A DNA stretch of 64,000 nt from Chloroflexota bacterium (GTDB lineage Bacteria > Chloroflexota > Dehalococcoidia > Bin125): positions 1 through 64,000 of the forward strand of contig VXQZ01000036.1 of the NCBI GenBank assembly GCA_009838735.1, given 5' to 3'. The notes beneath the pieces are model-generated. The model did not search any database and was not told where the DNA came from. It saw only the letters and a list, made by a program, of their open reading frames with translations. Positions 27,324-36,340 of the stretch are shown here, piece by piece. Position 1 is the stretch's first letter, and every line of letters begins with the position of its first letter. A program made the position numbers and the translations under genes.

Positions 27324-28625
27324 CTAAGGTGGCGCCTGGTTGACCGCATGGAGCCCGCCGTCACCATTCGTGACGAGTCGATCCAGGTAGCTGTCCAACT
27401 CGGTCAATGTGTTGAGCGCTGCAACTTCACTGCTGGTCAACAACCTGGCGACAAGATTGAGCGCGACTAAGTGCATTCCCCGCATGTCGATCGCCGCAAC
27501 CTCCAAGCTGCCATCGTGCACGAGGTCGTTGCGGATCCTCCACAGCCGCCTGAGATCGTCAGGCTCCGCTAAGTCTTGGAGCAAACGTGCGCTGCGCTCA
27601 ATTAGTGTCTGCGTCGGACGTTCAATGGGTTTCATCACGCAGTCGATCGCGGTGGCCGAATAGATCATCCCATCTTCGGTCGTTTTCGCGGATGTGGCGC
27701 GTCCGACCCAACGTGCTCCTCGCAAAAGCAGATTCTGAACATCTGATAGCTGATCCTGCATCAGTAGCCCGTCGAGCCGAACGGCCGCTTCCCCTGCGAT
27801 TCCGTGCAGTTCTGCAAGACGCTCCATCGAATACTCCCACGGAACCGGCGCCTTCGGACTGAGCAATATCGAGTCATCGTCGGCGAATGAAGCGCGAACG
27901 CTGGACTCCCTGCTCGGCCGCCTGTACGCGATCTGCAAGCGCGCGTGGTTGTAGGGAATGGTGTCGGCGAAACAGTTAAGACACTCGAGTGTCGTAGTAA
28001 CCTCACGGGTTGCCAGCGCAATTGCCGCCTTGTGGTCTCGAGCTTGCACCCGCTGTATGGCGACGACCCGTCCATTAATCGTGGCGTTCCAGAACGGGAG
28101 AGTCAGATTGCTGTTGTCTGGGTCGTTGGTTTGGCTACCCCTGCGGAATGTGTGCAGCCGAGCAAGGTGCTCCTGCCCAAGCGGGACGAACTCCGTTGCC
28201 CCAAACCTCGCCGGCAACGAAGAGTCGTCGAACCCCTCTACCTCGATCCAACACTCAAAGGCTTGCAGTTCTCCCTCCAAACTGCTCCGTGCTTCTGTTA
28301 GCGCCTGCGAGATCTGCCGTTTGCTGTCCACTGCTCCCAAACGCTTCGCCTGTGCCACCGTAAACATCGAGTCCTTGAGTGCTCGATCAATGTCGGCCCT
28401 GGAGAGCTCGTCATGCGGGGCGAGCAGCTGTTGACCTGCGCGCAAGATCTTGCGGTACCTCTCTGTTTCTTCGTGGTCAAACTGCAAGCCGCCTTGGCCC
28501 TCGCGCCACCAGATAGTCGCAGTCTGGTCGTCGCTCAGGCGCTCGTCTTCACGTAGGTTCTCCTGGAACAGCTCCAGGAAATCCCGCATCTTATCCCAGA
28601 ACTGATTCTCTTCTCGCGAAGGCAA
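27324..28625 (-). CDS. Large HEPN (ApeA-like) protein, left paralogue
   Basis: The 433-residue protein ends in a HEPN-type domain with RIRNDLVHDG (R365, H370; R-x4-H), matching the ApeA/Apea_HEPN style in which LxxLRxxxVHxG is typical. The N-terminal and central parts (IWWREGQGGLQFDHEETERY, AIQRVQARDHKAAIALATRE, LECLNCFADTIPYNHARLQ) are shared with the protein at 60089-61375. The two align along their whole length with conserved blocks, so they are paralogues. ApeA-type HEPN proteins are RNases in abortive infection, but the N-terminal part here is not one I can name. It is monocistronic, 219 bp from the transfer module. Defence function is inference. Confidence 0.7.
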   Translation of the reverse strand: MPSREENQFWDKMRDFLELFQENLREDERLSDDQTATIWWREGQGGLQFDHEETERYRKILRAGQQLLAPHDELSRADIDRALKDSMFTVAQAKRLGAVDSKRQISQALTEARSSLEGELQAFECWIEVEGFDDSSLPARFGATEFVPLGQEHLARLHTFRRGSQTNDPDNSNLTLPFWNATINGRVVAIQRVQARDHKAAIALATREVTTTLECLNCFADTIPYNHARLQIAYRRPSRESSVRASFADDDSILLSPKAPVPWEYSMERLAELHGIAGEAAVRLDGLLMQDQLSDVQNLLLRGARWVGRATSAKTTEDGMIYSATAIDCVMKPIERPTQTLIERSARLLQDLAEPDDLRRLWRIRNDLVHDGSLEVAAIDMRGMHLVALNLVARLLTSSEVAALNTLTELDSYLDRLVTNGDGGLHAVNQAPP

Positions 28626-28844
28626 AGTCTGATTCCTGTCACAAGCGTGGAAGACTCACTGTACTCCGACACTAAGCTGGCAATGGTCCTTCTCAACGGC
28701 CACGTTCGACCGTCAACGTCGAGACTCGCATCGGCTTAGAAGCGCAGCGCTGAGAAGTGGCAACTTCGAGGCCCTGCGCTTACTGCCCAGGACCGCCTCC
28801 ACCAAGCGTATGTCACTTTCCGACGACGGCGATGGAGGACAGCG

Positions 28845-31406
28845 TCACGTCTTCTCGGATCGCTCAGGTCGAGGGACCAGCTTGCTGCGTTGTTTCCTGC
28901 GCTTGGCGGGTTTCGTCTCTTTCGGTAGCGGCGCCGGTTCTTCTTCCTTGAGCTTCGCGGATTGGTTACGCATTCGCTCCAGGACCTCTGTTCGTTCCGG
29001 ATGCTGCGCCTCGACTGTTTCCAGGGGCGTCGTGTATGCCGCGGCGGCGGCGCGGATGCGCTGAGCGGGTTCCGGGTCGCCTAGCCTTGGTTTGGCGACT
29101 GACATAGAGAATGCCGGCAGGCGCTCCAAGCCGACCGTGGCGCGAACGTAGCAGTGATGCACCGCTTGCGAGACGATGTCGTCCTCAGACAACCGCTCAC
29201 GGCTCAGCTCCCAGATCAGCTCGCGCGCGTCCGCGCCCGCCACCTGAAAGGCAGCCAGGCAGCCGACATTGGCCAGCAGAGTGTCGCGCATCGTCGGCGA
29301 CAGCTCGTCGAGCTTGCGCAGGCTCTGGGTGGCGAGCACAAACGACGCACCGTACTTGCCCAGTTCGGAGAGCATCGACTCGAACTCGACACCGGGAATG
29401 GTCTGCATCTCGTCGACCACGACCAGGGCGCCGCGACGTTGGTCCAGCGTCAGGCGCTCCTGTTCGCGGATCACCGAGTCGACCAGGTTGAGCACGGAGG
29501 CCCCGACCAGTGCGGCCACGTCGCGGCCGACCGTGCCCTGCGCCGTGGAGACGAGCAGAATGCCGCCGTCGAGGATGGTCCGGCGGAGGTCAATGGTGGA
29601 GCGCGGCTGACCGAGGATTGCGCGGGCCCGAGTGGAGGAGGCGTAGTAGTTGAGCCGGGTTCTGACCGGGGCCAGGGCGTCGGCCTGATACTCCTTGCGC
29701 CAGCCGCCGAAGTCGCGTACCCACCATTCCAGCAGGTAGGAGTCGCGTAACCGGGGCAGCACCTTGTCACGGAACTTGGCGTCGGACAGCAGCCTCAGAC
29801 CGTCCAGGATCGTGTATTGCTCTTCCGCCTGGGTCAGCGGGTGGCTGTTTGCTTCGTGCAGCGTCTTGACGGTGTGTTCCAGAATCGACTGCATCCGCGG
29901 CCCCCACTGCTCCCACAGCCCGCGCGCCACGCGTACGACCGCGTCGGCGGTGCGGTCGCGGTCCGCGAAGATCCGTGCATCGAGCAAGTTGATCCCAGGT
30001 GCCCGCTCATCGTCGGCGAGGTCAATCAGACGTACCTCACCCGAGAGGGACTCGGGGACCTGTTCCAGCAGCGCCGCGACGAGGTCCGCGTGCGGGTCGA
30101 CTACGACGATCGCGTCCCGGTCTTGACCTTCCGCCTTGCGTTGGAGCTTGTGCACGACGATGTGGCGCATCAGCGTGGATTTGCCCATCCGGGTGCGGGC
30201 GACGTAGAGGTGATGTCGCCGCAACAAATCCTCCGGAAACCGCACCTCGCGGGGGTGATCGCCGTTGGTCATCCCGACCAGCGCGCCTTCGGTCAGGGCC
30301 CGCGCCGACGGCGGCAGCACCTTCGAGCCGGAACGCTCGAGGTCGTGGGTCTCGTCGCCCGCGCCGGGCGGATGCCAGAGCGCAGCCAGCTCGCGCACGC
30401 CGAGAATGCTGCGGCGGCGGAGGAGGCCGGGCGGACGGGGATGCAGGCGCAGCGGAGCCGGCGCGACCTCACGCAGCGGCCCGACCTGGAAGCTGGCCCC
30501 GGAGGGATGGTCGTAGTGGCGGTAGGCGGCGGCGACTTGCTCCAATAGCTCCGCCGCCCGGTCGGGCGCCGCATTCTCGGGGAGGATGGCGGTGACCTCG
30601 AGTTCGCCCTCAAATGCGATTCTTGAGACCTTCTCCTTGATCAGCTGCGGCTCGAAGTAACGGTTGCGCGCCTTGTTCCAGCGCCGCCAGGCCCAGCCGC
30701 CGCCCAGCAGCGCGACGGCCGCCCCGGCGCAGAGCGCGGCCAGGTTCCAGATCTCGCCCGCCTGCAGCCAGCTGTAGCCCTGAAAGAAGCCGAAGCCGGC
30801 CAGTCCGAGCACGGTCAGCGCCAGCGGGTCAGGGCCGCCGCGAGCAGGCGGGGCGGAGGGTTGAGTCCGCTGCGGCTGCCCGGGCCGCTCGCCGAGCTTC
30901 TCCTGGTAGTGGCGCGACCAAGCGGGGCCGAGCGAGCGCAGCAGGATGCGCGAGACGATCCGCTCCCCGGAGCGGAGGCCGGAGAGCGCGCCCAAGGGGG
31001 CGAGCAGCGGGTCGGAACCGGGGTCGAGCAGGTCGTCGTCGCGGAAGACCCGGAGCGGCACGTAGTCCGGCCCCGAGGAGCGCAGCGTCATCGACCAAGC
31101 CTGTTCGGCTTCGGCGATCCGCATCGGGTCCTCGTGCGGCGCGAGTTCGCGGATCCGGGCCTGCGGGTAGTGGACGCCGATCTGGCGGCGCACCACCTCG
31201 CCGTCCAGGCAGCGGGCCATTAGCGAGACGCCGTTCTCGTCGCCGGCGATCTCCAGCGAGAACGGTTCGGGCACGGCGATCGATTGAAGCAGGTTCTCGA
31301 CGCCCAAGAGCGTGCGCTGGCCGGTGCGCGGCGGCGTGACCGCCAGCAGCACCGGTCCTGATGGCTTCGTTCTGCCTCGCAGCCATCGGAGTGGATTGAG
31401 TTTCAT
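28845..31406 (-). CDS. VirD4/TraM-recognition-type conjugative coupling ATPase
   Basis: The 853-residue protein has two membrane segments near residues 195-245 (PLALTVLGLAGFGFFQGYSW, AALCAGAAVALLGGGWAWRR). A P-loop ATPase follows, with Walker A ARTRMGKSTLMRH (about 400-412), DAIVVVDPHADLVAAL, and Walker B GALVVVDEMQTIPGVEF (about 660-676). The order, length and membrane anchor fit type IV coupling proteins, which bring the DNA-relaxase complex to the transfer channel. The C terminus is lysine/glutamate rich. It is the last gene of a minus-strand transfer operon, 49 bp after the VirB4-like ATPase gene. A HerA/FtsK-like pump is an alternative description, but the context favours conjugation. 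Confidence 0.83.
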   Translation of the reverse strand: MKLNPLRWLRGRTKPSGPVLLAVTPPRTGQRTLLGVENLLQSIAVPEPFSLEIAGDENGVSLMARCLDGEVVRRQIGVHYPQARIRELAPHEDPMRIAEAEQAWSMTLRSSGPDYVPLRVFRDDDLLDPGSDPLLAPLGALSGLRSGERIVSRILLRSLGPAWSRHYQEKLGERPGQPQRTQPSAPPARGGPDPLALTVLGLAGFGFFQGYSWLQAGEIWNLAALCAGAAVALLGGGWAWRRWNKARNRYFEPQLIKEKVSRIAFEGELEVTAILPENAAPDRAAELLEQVAAAYRHYDHPSGASFQVGPLREVAPAPLRLHPRPPGLLRRRSILGVRELAALWHPPGAGDETHDLERSGSKVLPPSARALTEGALVGMTNGDHPREVRFPEDLLRRHHLYVARTRMGKSTLMRHIVVHKLQRKAEGQDRDAIVVVDPHADLVAALLEQVPESLSGEVRLIDLADDERAPGINLLDARIFADRDRTADAVVRVARGLWEQWGPRMQSILEHTVKTLHEANSHPLTQAEEQYTILDGLRLLSDAKFRDKVLPRLRDSYLLEWWVRDFGGWRKEYQADALAPVRTRLNYYASSTRARAILGQPRSTIDLRRTILDGGILLVSTAQGTVGRDVAALVGASVLNLVDSVIREQERLTLDQRRGALVVVDEMQTIPGVEFESMLSELGKYGASFVLATQSLRKLDELSPTMRDTLLANVGCLAAFQVAGADARELIWELSRERLSEDDIVSQAVHHCYVRATVGLERLPAFSMSVAKPRLGDPEPAQRIRAAAAAYTTPLETVEAQHPERTEVLERMRNQSAKLKEEEPAPLPKETKPAKRRKQRSKLVPRPERSEKT

Positions 31407-31455
31407 TGGGTGAGTCCGTTCGGAGTTGGAGACTTCGATTGGGTGCGTTGGCGGC

Positions 31456-33723
31456 TCAGTGCCTGCCCGGGCGCCACTCGATCAGCTCGGTCTCCTCGGG
31501 CGTCGCTTCGATCCGGATCGGGAAGCGCTCGCCCTTTGCCAAGAGGAGGCCGTCGCCGCGGGGGCAGGAGACCAGCCAGCGCTGCAGGTCCTCGGGCAGG
31601 TCGAAGGCATCGGCCACGGTCGAGATAGCGGCCGCGTCCTGCTGCAGCAAGAGCTTGAACGCGGCGTTCTGCAGCAGCGCTCGGCCGGAATGGCCGGTGA
31701 TCGTGCGCGAGTGGTCCTCGGACAGGAGATCCTGCACGTCCTGGGTGATGAACTGCAGGCCCAGGCGGTGCTTGCGCGCCCGCTTGGCCATCGAGACCAT
31801 GAACGCGGCGCCCTCGGGGTGCTGCATGATCGACCAGACCTCGTCCACCACGAGTAGGCGCGGCCTGGGATCGCGGGCGGCCGCCGCCCAGACCGTCTCG
31901 GTGCAGACCATCGCCGCCGCCGGCCGCAGCTCGGGTTCCAGCAGCCTGAGGTCGAACACGGTGACCAAGGCCTCGTTGTGCAGGAGGTCGTCGCCCTCGT
32001 CCGAGAGCAGGTGTCTGAGGCTGCCCGAGGCGAACGGTCTCAGGAGCTTGGCCAGCCCCTCGGGATCGTCCTCCTCCAGGAACCGGTAGAAGTCGCGGAA
32101 GCCGGTCCGCTCCGAGGGGCGCGCGTAGTAGCTGTCCAGGGCGTGGTCGAGCGCGGCCCGGCGCTCGGCCGAGAGCCGCTCGCCCACCATCACCTCGATC
32201 AGCCGCCTAAGCGAGCCGATCCGCTGGAGCAGCTCTTCCGGGTCCGAGCGGTCGAGCACGAACGGGTTCATGCCCTGACCGGCGACGCCCGGCGAGAGCA
32301 CGCGGCCTCCGGCCGAGCGGGCCATGTCGGCGTACTCGCCCTCCGGATCAATGACGTAGGCGACCACGCCGCGGCAGAGGCCTCTGAGCACGCCCAGTTT
32401 GGTCGCGAACGACTTGCCCGAGCCGGAGCGTGCCAGCACCGCCGTGTTGGCGTTCAGGTGCGTGCCGTCCCACGGGTCGTAGACGATCGGCGCGCAGGCG
32501 CGCATGTCGATCCCGTAGAGCGCGCCCGAGCGGGTGTCGAGGTCGGGCGGCGAGAACGGGAAGCAACGGGCGACCGAGGACGTGTCCAATGTGCGCCAGG
32601 CGGCGACTGCGTTCAAGGACAGTGGCTGGGTCGAGAGCAGGCCCTCGCGCTGGCGGAAGGGCAAGGGGTCGAGCCGGCCCAGCGCGGCGGCGAAGTGGGC
32701 CGAGGCGCGCTGAGTCAGTTCGTCCAGGGTGTCGGGGTCGTCCGCGTGCAGGGTCAGCGAGAGCGAGGCGTGGAACAGCCGCTCGCGGCCGCGCTGCACG
32801 TCGTCCCTGAGCCGGCTCACGTCCTCCAGCGCGATCTCGGCCTCGGGCGACATCGTCTTGCCGCGCCTGAGCGAGAGCGAGCGGGCCGACTCGAAGCGCA
32901 CCTTCTGCCACTCCAGCTGGCGCGCCGCCTGCTCTGAGGGGATCGGACCCAGGTGCAGCGCGATGTCCATCGGCGCGCCGGTCGCCATCAACTGCTGGAG
33001 GAAACCGGGCGCCAAGGAGCGCGGCCACTTGGCCAAGTGCAGCGAGCGGGCCAGCCGCCCGCCGAGTTTGATGCTGCGCTGATTGAGCTGGACCTGAACC
33101 GGCTCGTCCCGGCCGGTGCGAGCCGGCGATCCGCCTAGCGCCGCAGCGATCACGAGGCGCTGGAGCGGTTCACCCCCTAACGGATGGATGGAGAGGCCGG
33201 AGCGGGCCAAGAGACCGCGCAGCTCCTGCGCGTGTTCCTCCTCGCAGACCGCGTAGAAGCGGCGATCGAGGATGCCCTCGCGCGACTCCAGCTCGGTCAG
33301 CAGGCGCCGCTGGGATTGGGCGGCTTCACGGGTCTGCTCGGGTAGGTCGCCGGGCTGGGCCTCTTCCAGTTCGCCCCGCATTCGCTCGAGATCGGGCGGA
33401 TGCTGGCGGACCAGCAACTGCAACGGAAAATCGCAGGCGTTGAGCAGCCCCGCGAAGGCGCCCAGCTTGGGCCCATCTAGCTCCAGCCCCATCAGCTCGG
33501 TCAAGGCCAGCTTGACCCCGTCCATGCGCACCGGGCCGTCGGGCTCGACGTGCGAGAGCGAGAAGCAGAGCGGCAGTTCGGGGAAGGGTTTTGCCGGACG
33601 CTCCGGCTCGGCCGGCGACTCGGCAGGTTTCGCGGCGGCCTCTGGGGCCGCTTCAGTTGCGGCAGCGGCGTCCCCGGAGAGGTACGCCGCTGCGGGATTG
33701 GGTCGTGGGAACAGTTGTCTCAT
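31456..33723 (-). CDS. virB4: VirB4-like conjugative transfer ATPase
   Basis: The 755-residue protein has an N-terminal Ala/Pro/Glu-rich region, a VirB4 middle domain, and an ATPase domain. The ATPase has HLNANTAVLARSGSGKSFAT (Walker A, near residue 437), VIDPEGEYADMARSAGGRV, and LLVVDEVWSIMQHPEGAAF (Walker B, near residue 622). A Gln/Arg sensor follows in HRLGLQFITQDVQDLLSEDH. VirB4/TraC proteins energise assembly and operation of the type IV channel at the inner face of the membrane. The ATG has GAAGGAGATTCCGAC upstream. Co-transcription with the pilin-like and PrgI-like genes supports a Gram-positive-style conjugation apparatus. Confidence 0.88.
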   Translation of the reverse strand: MRQLFPRPNPAAAYLSGDAAAATEAAPEAAAKPAESPAEPERPAKPFPELPLCFSLSHVEPDGPVRMDGVKLALTELMGLELDGPKLGAFAGLLNACDFPLQLLVRQHPPDLERMRGELEEAQPGDLPEQTREAAQSQRRLLTELESREGILDRRFYAVCEEEHAQELRGLLARSGLSIHPLGGEPLQRLVIAAALGGSPARTGRDEPVQVQLNQRSIKLGGRLARSLHLAKWPRSLAPGFLQQLMATGAPMDIALHLGPIPSEQAARQLEWQKVRFESARSLSLRRGKTMSPEAEIALEDVSRLRDDVQRGRERLFHASLSLTLHADDPDTLDELTQRASAHFAAALGRLDPLPFRQREGLLSTQPLSLNAVAAWRTLDTSSVARCFPFSPPDLDTRSGALYGIDMRACAPIVYDPWDGTHLNANTAVLARSGSGKSFATKLGVLRGLCRGVVAYVIDPEGEYADMARSAGGRVLSPGVAGQGMNPFVLDRSDPEELLQRIGSLRRLIEVMVGERLSAERRAALDHALDSYYARPSERTGFRDFYRFLEEDDPEGLAKLLRPFASGSLRHLLSDEGDDLLHNEALVTVFDLRLLEPELRPAAAMVCTETVWAAAARDPRPRLLVVDEVWSIMQHPEGAAFMVSMAKRARKHRLGLQFITQDVQDLLSEDHSRTITGHSGRALLQNAAFKLLLQQDAAAISTVADAFDLPEDLQRWLVSCPRGDGLLLAKGERFPIRIEATPEETELIEWRPGRH

Positions 33724-33740
33724 GTCGGAATCTCCTTCGT

Positions 33741-34079
33741 TCAGGGAATCGGGATCGGGATCACGCCGGCCGAGATCAGCGCGGCCAGGCCCTTGGCCGA
33801 GAGGGCCACGCCGAGCCCGGCGATCGTCAGGAAGACGGCCGAGCGGGCCCGTGTGCCGCGGCCCTCCGCTCCGTCGGCCATCAAGAGGAAGCCGGCCCAG
33901 ACCAGGCCGAACAGGGCCAGGCCGGAGGCGGCGTAGGCGACCGCGGTCAGCGCCGCGTCGAAGGCGTCGAGCATCGCCTGCTCGGCCGCGTCCGCGTCGG
34001 GCGCGGCGGCGGTCGAGACCAGAGCCGCCGCGCCCAGGGAGATGATCGAGATCAGTCGCCGCAGCATCAGGGCCCCCAA
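33741..34079 (-). CDS. Small secreted double-membrane-segment protein, pilin-like (VirB2/TrbC type)
   Basis: The 112-residue protein has a leader (LRRLISIISLGAAALVSTAA) followed by a mature part with two hydrophobic helices (AVAYAASGLALFGLVWAGFL and FLTIAGLGVALSAKGLAALI). This two-helix plan after a signal peptide is that of VirB2/TrbC conjugative pilins. It overlaps the 3' end of the 613-residue PrgI-type gene by 13 bp and is followed 18 bp later by virB4. A second pilin-like gene lies at 35935-36210, so this may instead be a VirB2-derived channel component. Confidence 0.6.
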   Translation of the reverse strand: MGALMLRRLISIISLGAAALVSTAAAPDADAAEQAMLDAFDAALTAVAYAASGLALFGLVWAGFLLMADGAEGRGTRARSAVFLTIAGLGVALSAKGLAALISAGVIPIPIP

Positions 34080-35908
34080 CCGAGGATCTGGAACAGCTCG
34101 TCCAGCTCCGCCTGGGAGAGCCGCGTTTGGATCGACACGGGACGCTCGGGCTCCCGCTCCACGACCAGCGCGCGGTAGGCGTCGTCGGAGGCGATCGCGG
34201 ACACCAGCAACAGCGACTCCGAACGCGTCCTGCTCATCGCCGGACGCTGGACCAGCTCGGCCCGCACGTGCTCGTCGTGAATGATCTCGAGGGTCACCTG
34301 CTTCTGCACCTGGGCCGCCGGGATCGAGAGCGTGGTGGAGATCGTCCAGGGGATCGGTTTGCCGTCCGCGTCGGCGACGATGATCGTCTCGGAGACGGTC
34401 TGGCTCGTCCCGGGCCGGGTCAGGGTGACGGTCTCGGTGCGCCGCTCGACCCGGCGCGGATGGTGCGTGAGCTGGACCAGGGGCGGCAGCGCGATACGCA
34501 AGTCGGCGCTCAGCTCCGTCGTGATCTCGACGGCCAGAATCCCGCTCGCGGCCGGCTGCACCAGCCTGAACCGGGTCTCGCCACCTGGGACGAACACAGC
34601 CGTGGTCTCGCGCCCGCCGGCCGAGAGCGTGAGCGTCCCGGACACGAGAGCGACCCGCGCCTCGAGCAGCGCCGTCTGGCTCAATGCGCGGTGACCGGCT
34701 GCCGTCTGCAGCTCGACCCGCTCCTCGAGCGTCCGGACACAGTCGGAGCGCACGCCGCCCTCGATCCGATCAGGGCGCCAGGCGAGCGAGACCAGCCGCA
34801 GGTCGCAGAGCTCGCCTGAGGCCTGAGGCAGCGGATACGGCAGCTGATCGCCGGCCAGCGAAATGGCGCCGGCCTGGCCGTGCTCATCCCGCCAGGCGAA
34901 GGTGAACGAGGGGATCGGACCGTCCAAGGGCAGCAGGTAGCTCAAACGGCCACCCGTGCCCAGCCTGTTCTCGCGATGGAACGTCGGCTCACGCCCGTCC
35001 GCGCCGCCGAAGGCGCGCACTTCGACCTCGAGGTTGGCCGCTGCCTTGAGCACGACCGTGGCCGCAGATGCAGTCACGGTCAGGCGCTCGATGAACAGCC
35101 GTCTGCCGGGGATCAGCGGCGGCGGGTCGAACTCGATCTCATCAGAAGTCCAGGTCTCCTCCTCGCCATCATCGGCCGATGCCAGGGGCGGGCAGCAGAC
35201 GACGACCGAGGCGACCACCGCCACGGCGGCGGCCCCGCCCAGGAGCCGCGGCCACCAAGCCGCTCGGTGTTCGCGCTCCTGGGCCTCAGGTTCGGCCCGT
35301 GGTCGGGCCAGGGCCGCTCGCGACTGCTCGAACTCGCGCTTCGGCTGCTGCTTGCGGTCGCGCTTGCGGAACCAGTTGGGCGGCTTGAACGGCATCCGTT
35401 CGCCCCGCGTCCTGGGCCGCGGTGAGCGCTTGCGGTTGGCCAGCTTGCGCACACGACCCCGGAATCGACGGGCGACCGAGGCGACAAGCTGAATGGCAGT
35501 GCCAGCCTGCATATCGGTCGTCCGATTGGACGGCTGATCGTCGATGCCTTGCTCATCGCCCTGTGGTTGCGCAGTCGAACGCTTGACCGGCGGCGCGGGC
35601 GGCTTGGTGCGCACGAGCTGAGTCGCTGGACCCTGGAAGCGCCGCGGCCCGAAGCCGAAGCGCGTCAGGTCGGCCGCCACCGCCGGCAGGCGGCGGCCGC
35701 CGACCCGGCCCACGATCAAGGCGATCCCGACCAGGGCGAAGACCAGGCCCAAACCGATCCGCACCGCCTCGGGACCGAACGGAGCGACCTGGTAGACGCC
35801 GTAGGCCAGCGCCGCCACCGCGGTCAGGGCCACGATCTGGGGGAAGGTGAACCAGAGCAGGACGCGGTCCTCGGCCTGCACGTGGGTCGGCACCTCGTGT
35901 TCATCCAT
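34067..35908 (-). CDS. PrgI-family (VirB3-like) membrane protein fused to a large extracytoplasmic region
   Basis: The first 100 residues fit PrgI-type proteins: VPTHVQAEDRVLLWFTFPQI followed by two membrane helices (VALTAVAALAYGVYQVAPF and IGLGLVFALVGIALIVG) and LRRFGFGP-like residues. PrgI is the VirB3 equivalent of Gram-positive conjugation systems. After a basic Arg/Lys/Gln linker, a third hydrophobic helix (LLGGAAAVAVVASVVVCC) precedes about 350 beta-rich residues (residues about 250-613). These contain repeated SxTxxxT segments and are predicted to lie outside. The usual PrgI length is about 100-150, so this is a large fusion. The ATG has GAAAGGAGGG upstream. Confidence 0.68.
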   Translation of the reverse strand: MDEHEVPTHVQAEDRVLLWFTFPQIVALTAVAALAYGVYQVAPFGPEAVRIGLGLVFALVGIALIVGRVGGRRLPAVAADLTRFGFGPRRFQGPATQLVRTKPPAPPVKRSTAQPQGDEQGIDDQPSNRTTDMQAGTAIQLVASVARRFRGRVRKLANRKRSPRPRTRGERMPFKPPNWFRKRDRKQQPKREFEQSRAALARPRAEPEAQEREHRAAWWPRLLGGAAAVAVVASVVVCCPPLASADDGEEETWTSDEIEFDPPPLIPGRRLFIERLTVTASAATVVLKAAANLEVEVRAFGGADGREPTFHRENRLGTGGRLSYLLPLDGPIPSFTFAWRDEHGQAGAISLAGDQLPYPLPQASGELCDLRLVSLAWRPDRIEGGVRSDCVRTLEERVELQTAAGHRALSQTALLEARVALVSGTLTLSAGGRETTAVFVPGGETRFRLVQPAASGILAVEITTELSADLRIALPPLVQLTHHPRRVERRTETVTLTRPGTSQTVSETIIVADADGKPIPWTISTTLSIPAAQVQKQVTLEIIHDEHVRAELVQRPAMSRTRSESLLLVSAIASDDAYRALVVEREPERPVSIQTRLSQAELDELFQILGWGP

Positions 35909-35934
35909 GAGGCGCCCTCCTTTCTACGGAACCG

Positions 35935-36210
35935 TTAAGGGCTCGCTGGGTCGGGCGGCGTATCGATCGTCACGACAGGGTTGGAGACCGCGTCGATCAC
36001 CAGTTCGACCACGCCGAAGGCGACCAGCGCGAGCACGATCCCGGCGAGGGCCGTGAGCATCGCCGTCTTGCCGCGCTCCATCTGATGCGGTGCGCCAGAG
36101 GCGGTCAGGTACTGGTAGGCGCCGAAGACGAAGTAGGCGACGCCGACGCCGCCGACCACGCCCAGGAGGATGCCGACGAGATTCGAAATCGTCTGGGTCA
36201 GGTCATCCAT
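35935..36210 (-). CDS. VirB2/TrbC-like conjugative pilin candidate
   Basis: The 91-residue protein contains two membrane helices (LVGILLGVVGGVGVAYFVFG and TAMLTALAGIVLALVAFGVV) separated by a short basic loop with QMERGKT, and a proline/aspartate tail. This matches the small integral pilin-like proteins of Gram-positive type IV systems, which often lack a cleavable signal. It is preceded by AGGAAAGGAACG and lies 26 bp before the PrgI-type gene. It could be the channel or surface subunit. Confidence 0.7.
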   Translation of the reverse strand: MDDLTQTISNLVGILLGVVGGVGVAYFVFGAYQYLTASGAPHQMERGKTAMLTALAGIVLALVAFGVVELVIDAVSNPVVTIDTPPDPASP

Positions 36211-36340
36211 GAGTTGCGTTCCTTTCCTGGAACTGGCCCCAGAGCAGATCTGGGACTATTGCGGTTGCGGTGTCCCTGTAGGGACTGATGGCCGATCAGC
36301 ACATGGCGCACCTCCTTCTGGTGCGGGACTCGCGGGTCCG
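36211..36340. other. Short gap inside the transfer operon
   Basis: A 130-bp gap separates the VirB6-like gene from the pilin-like gene. It contains no gene; the pilin ribosome binding site lies at its left edge. A processing site or internal promoter is possible but not evident. Confidence 0.35.
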
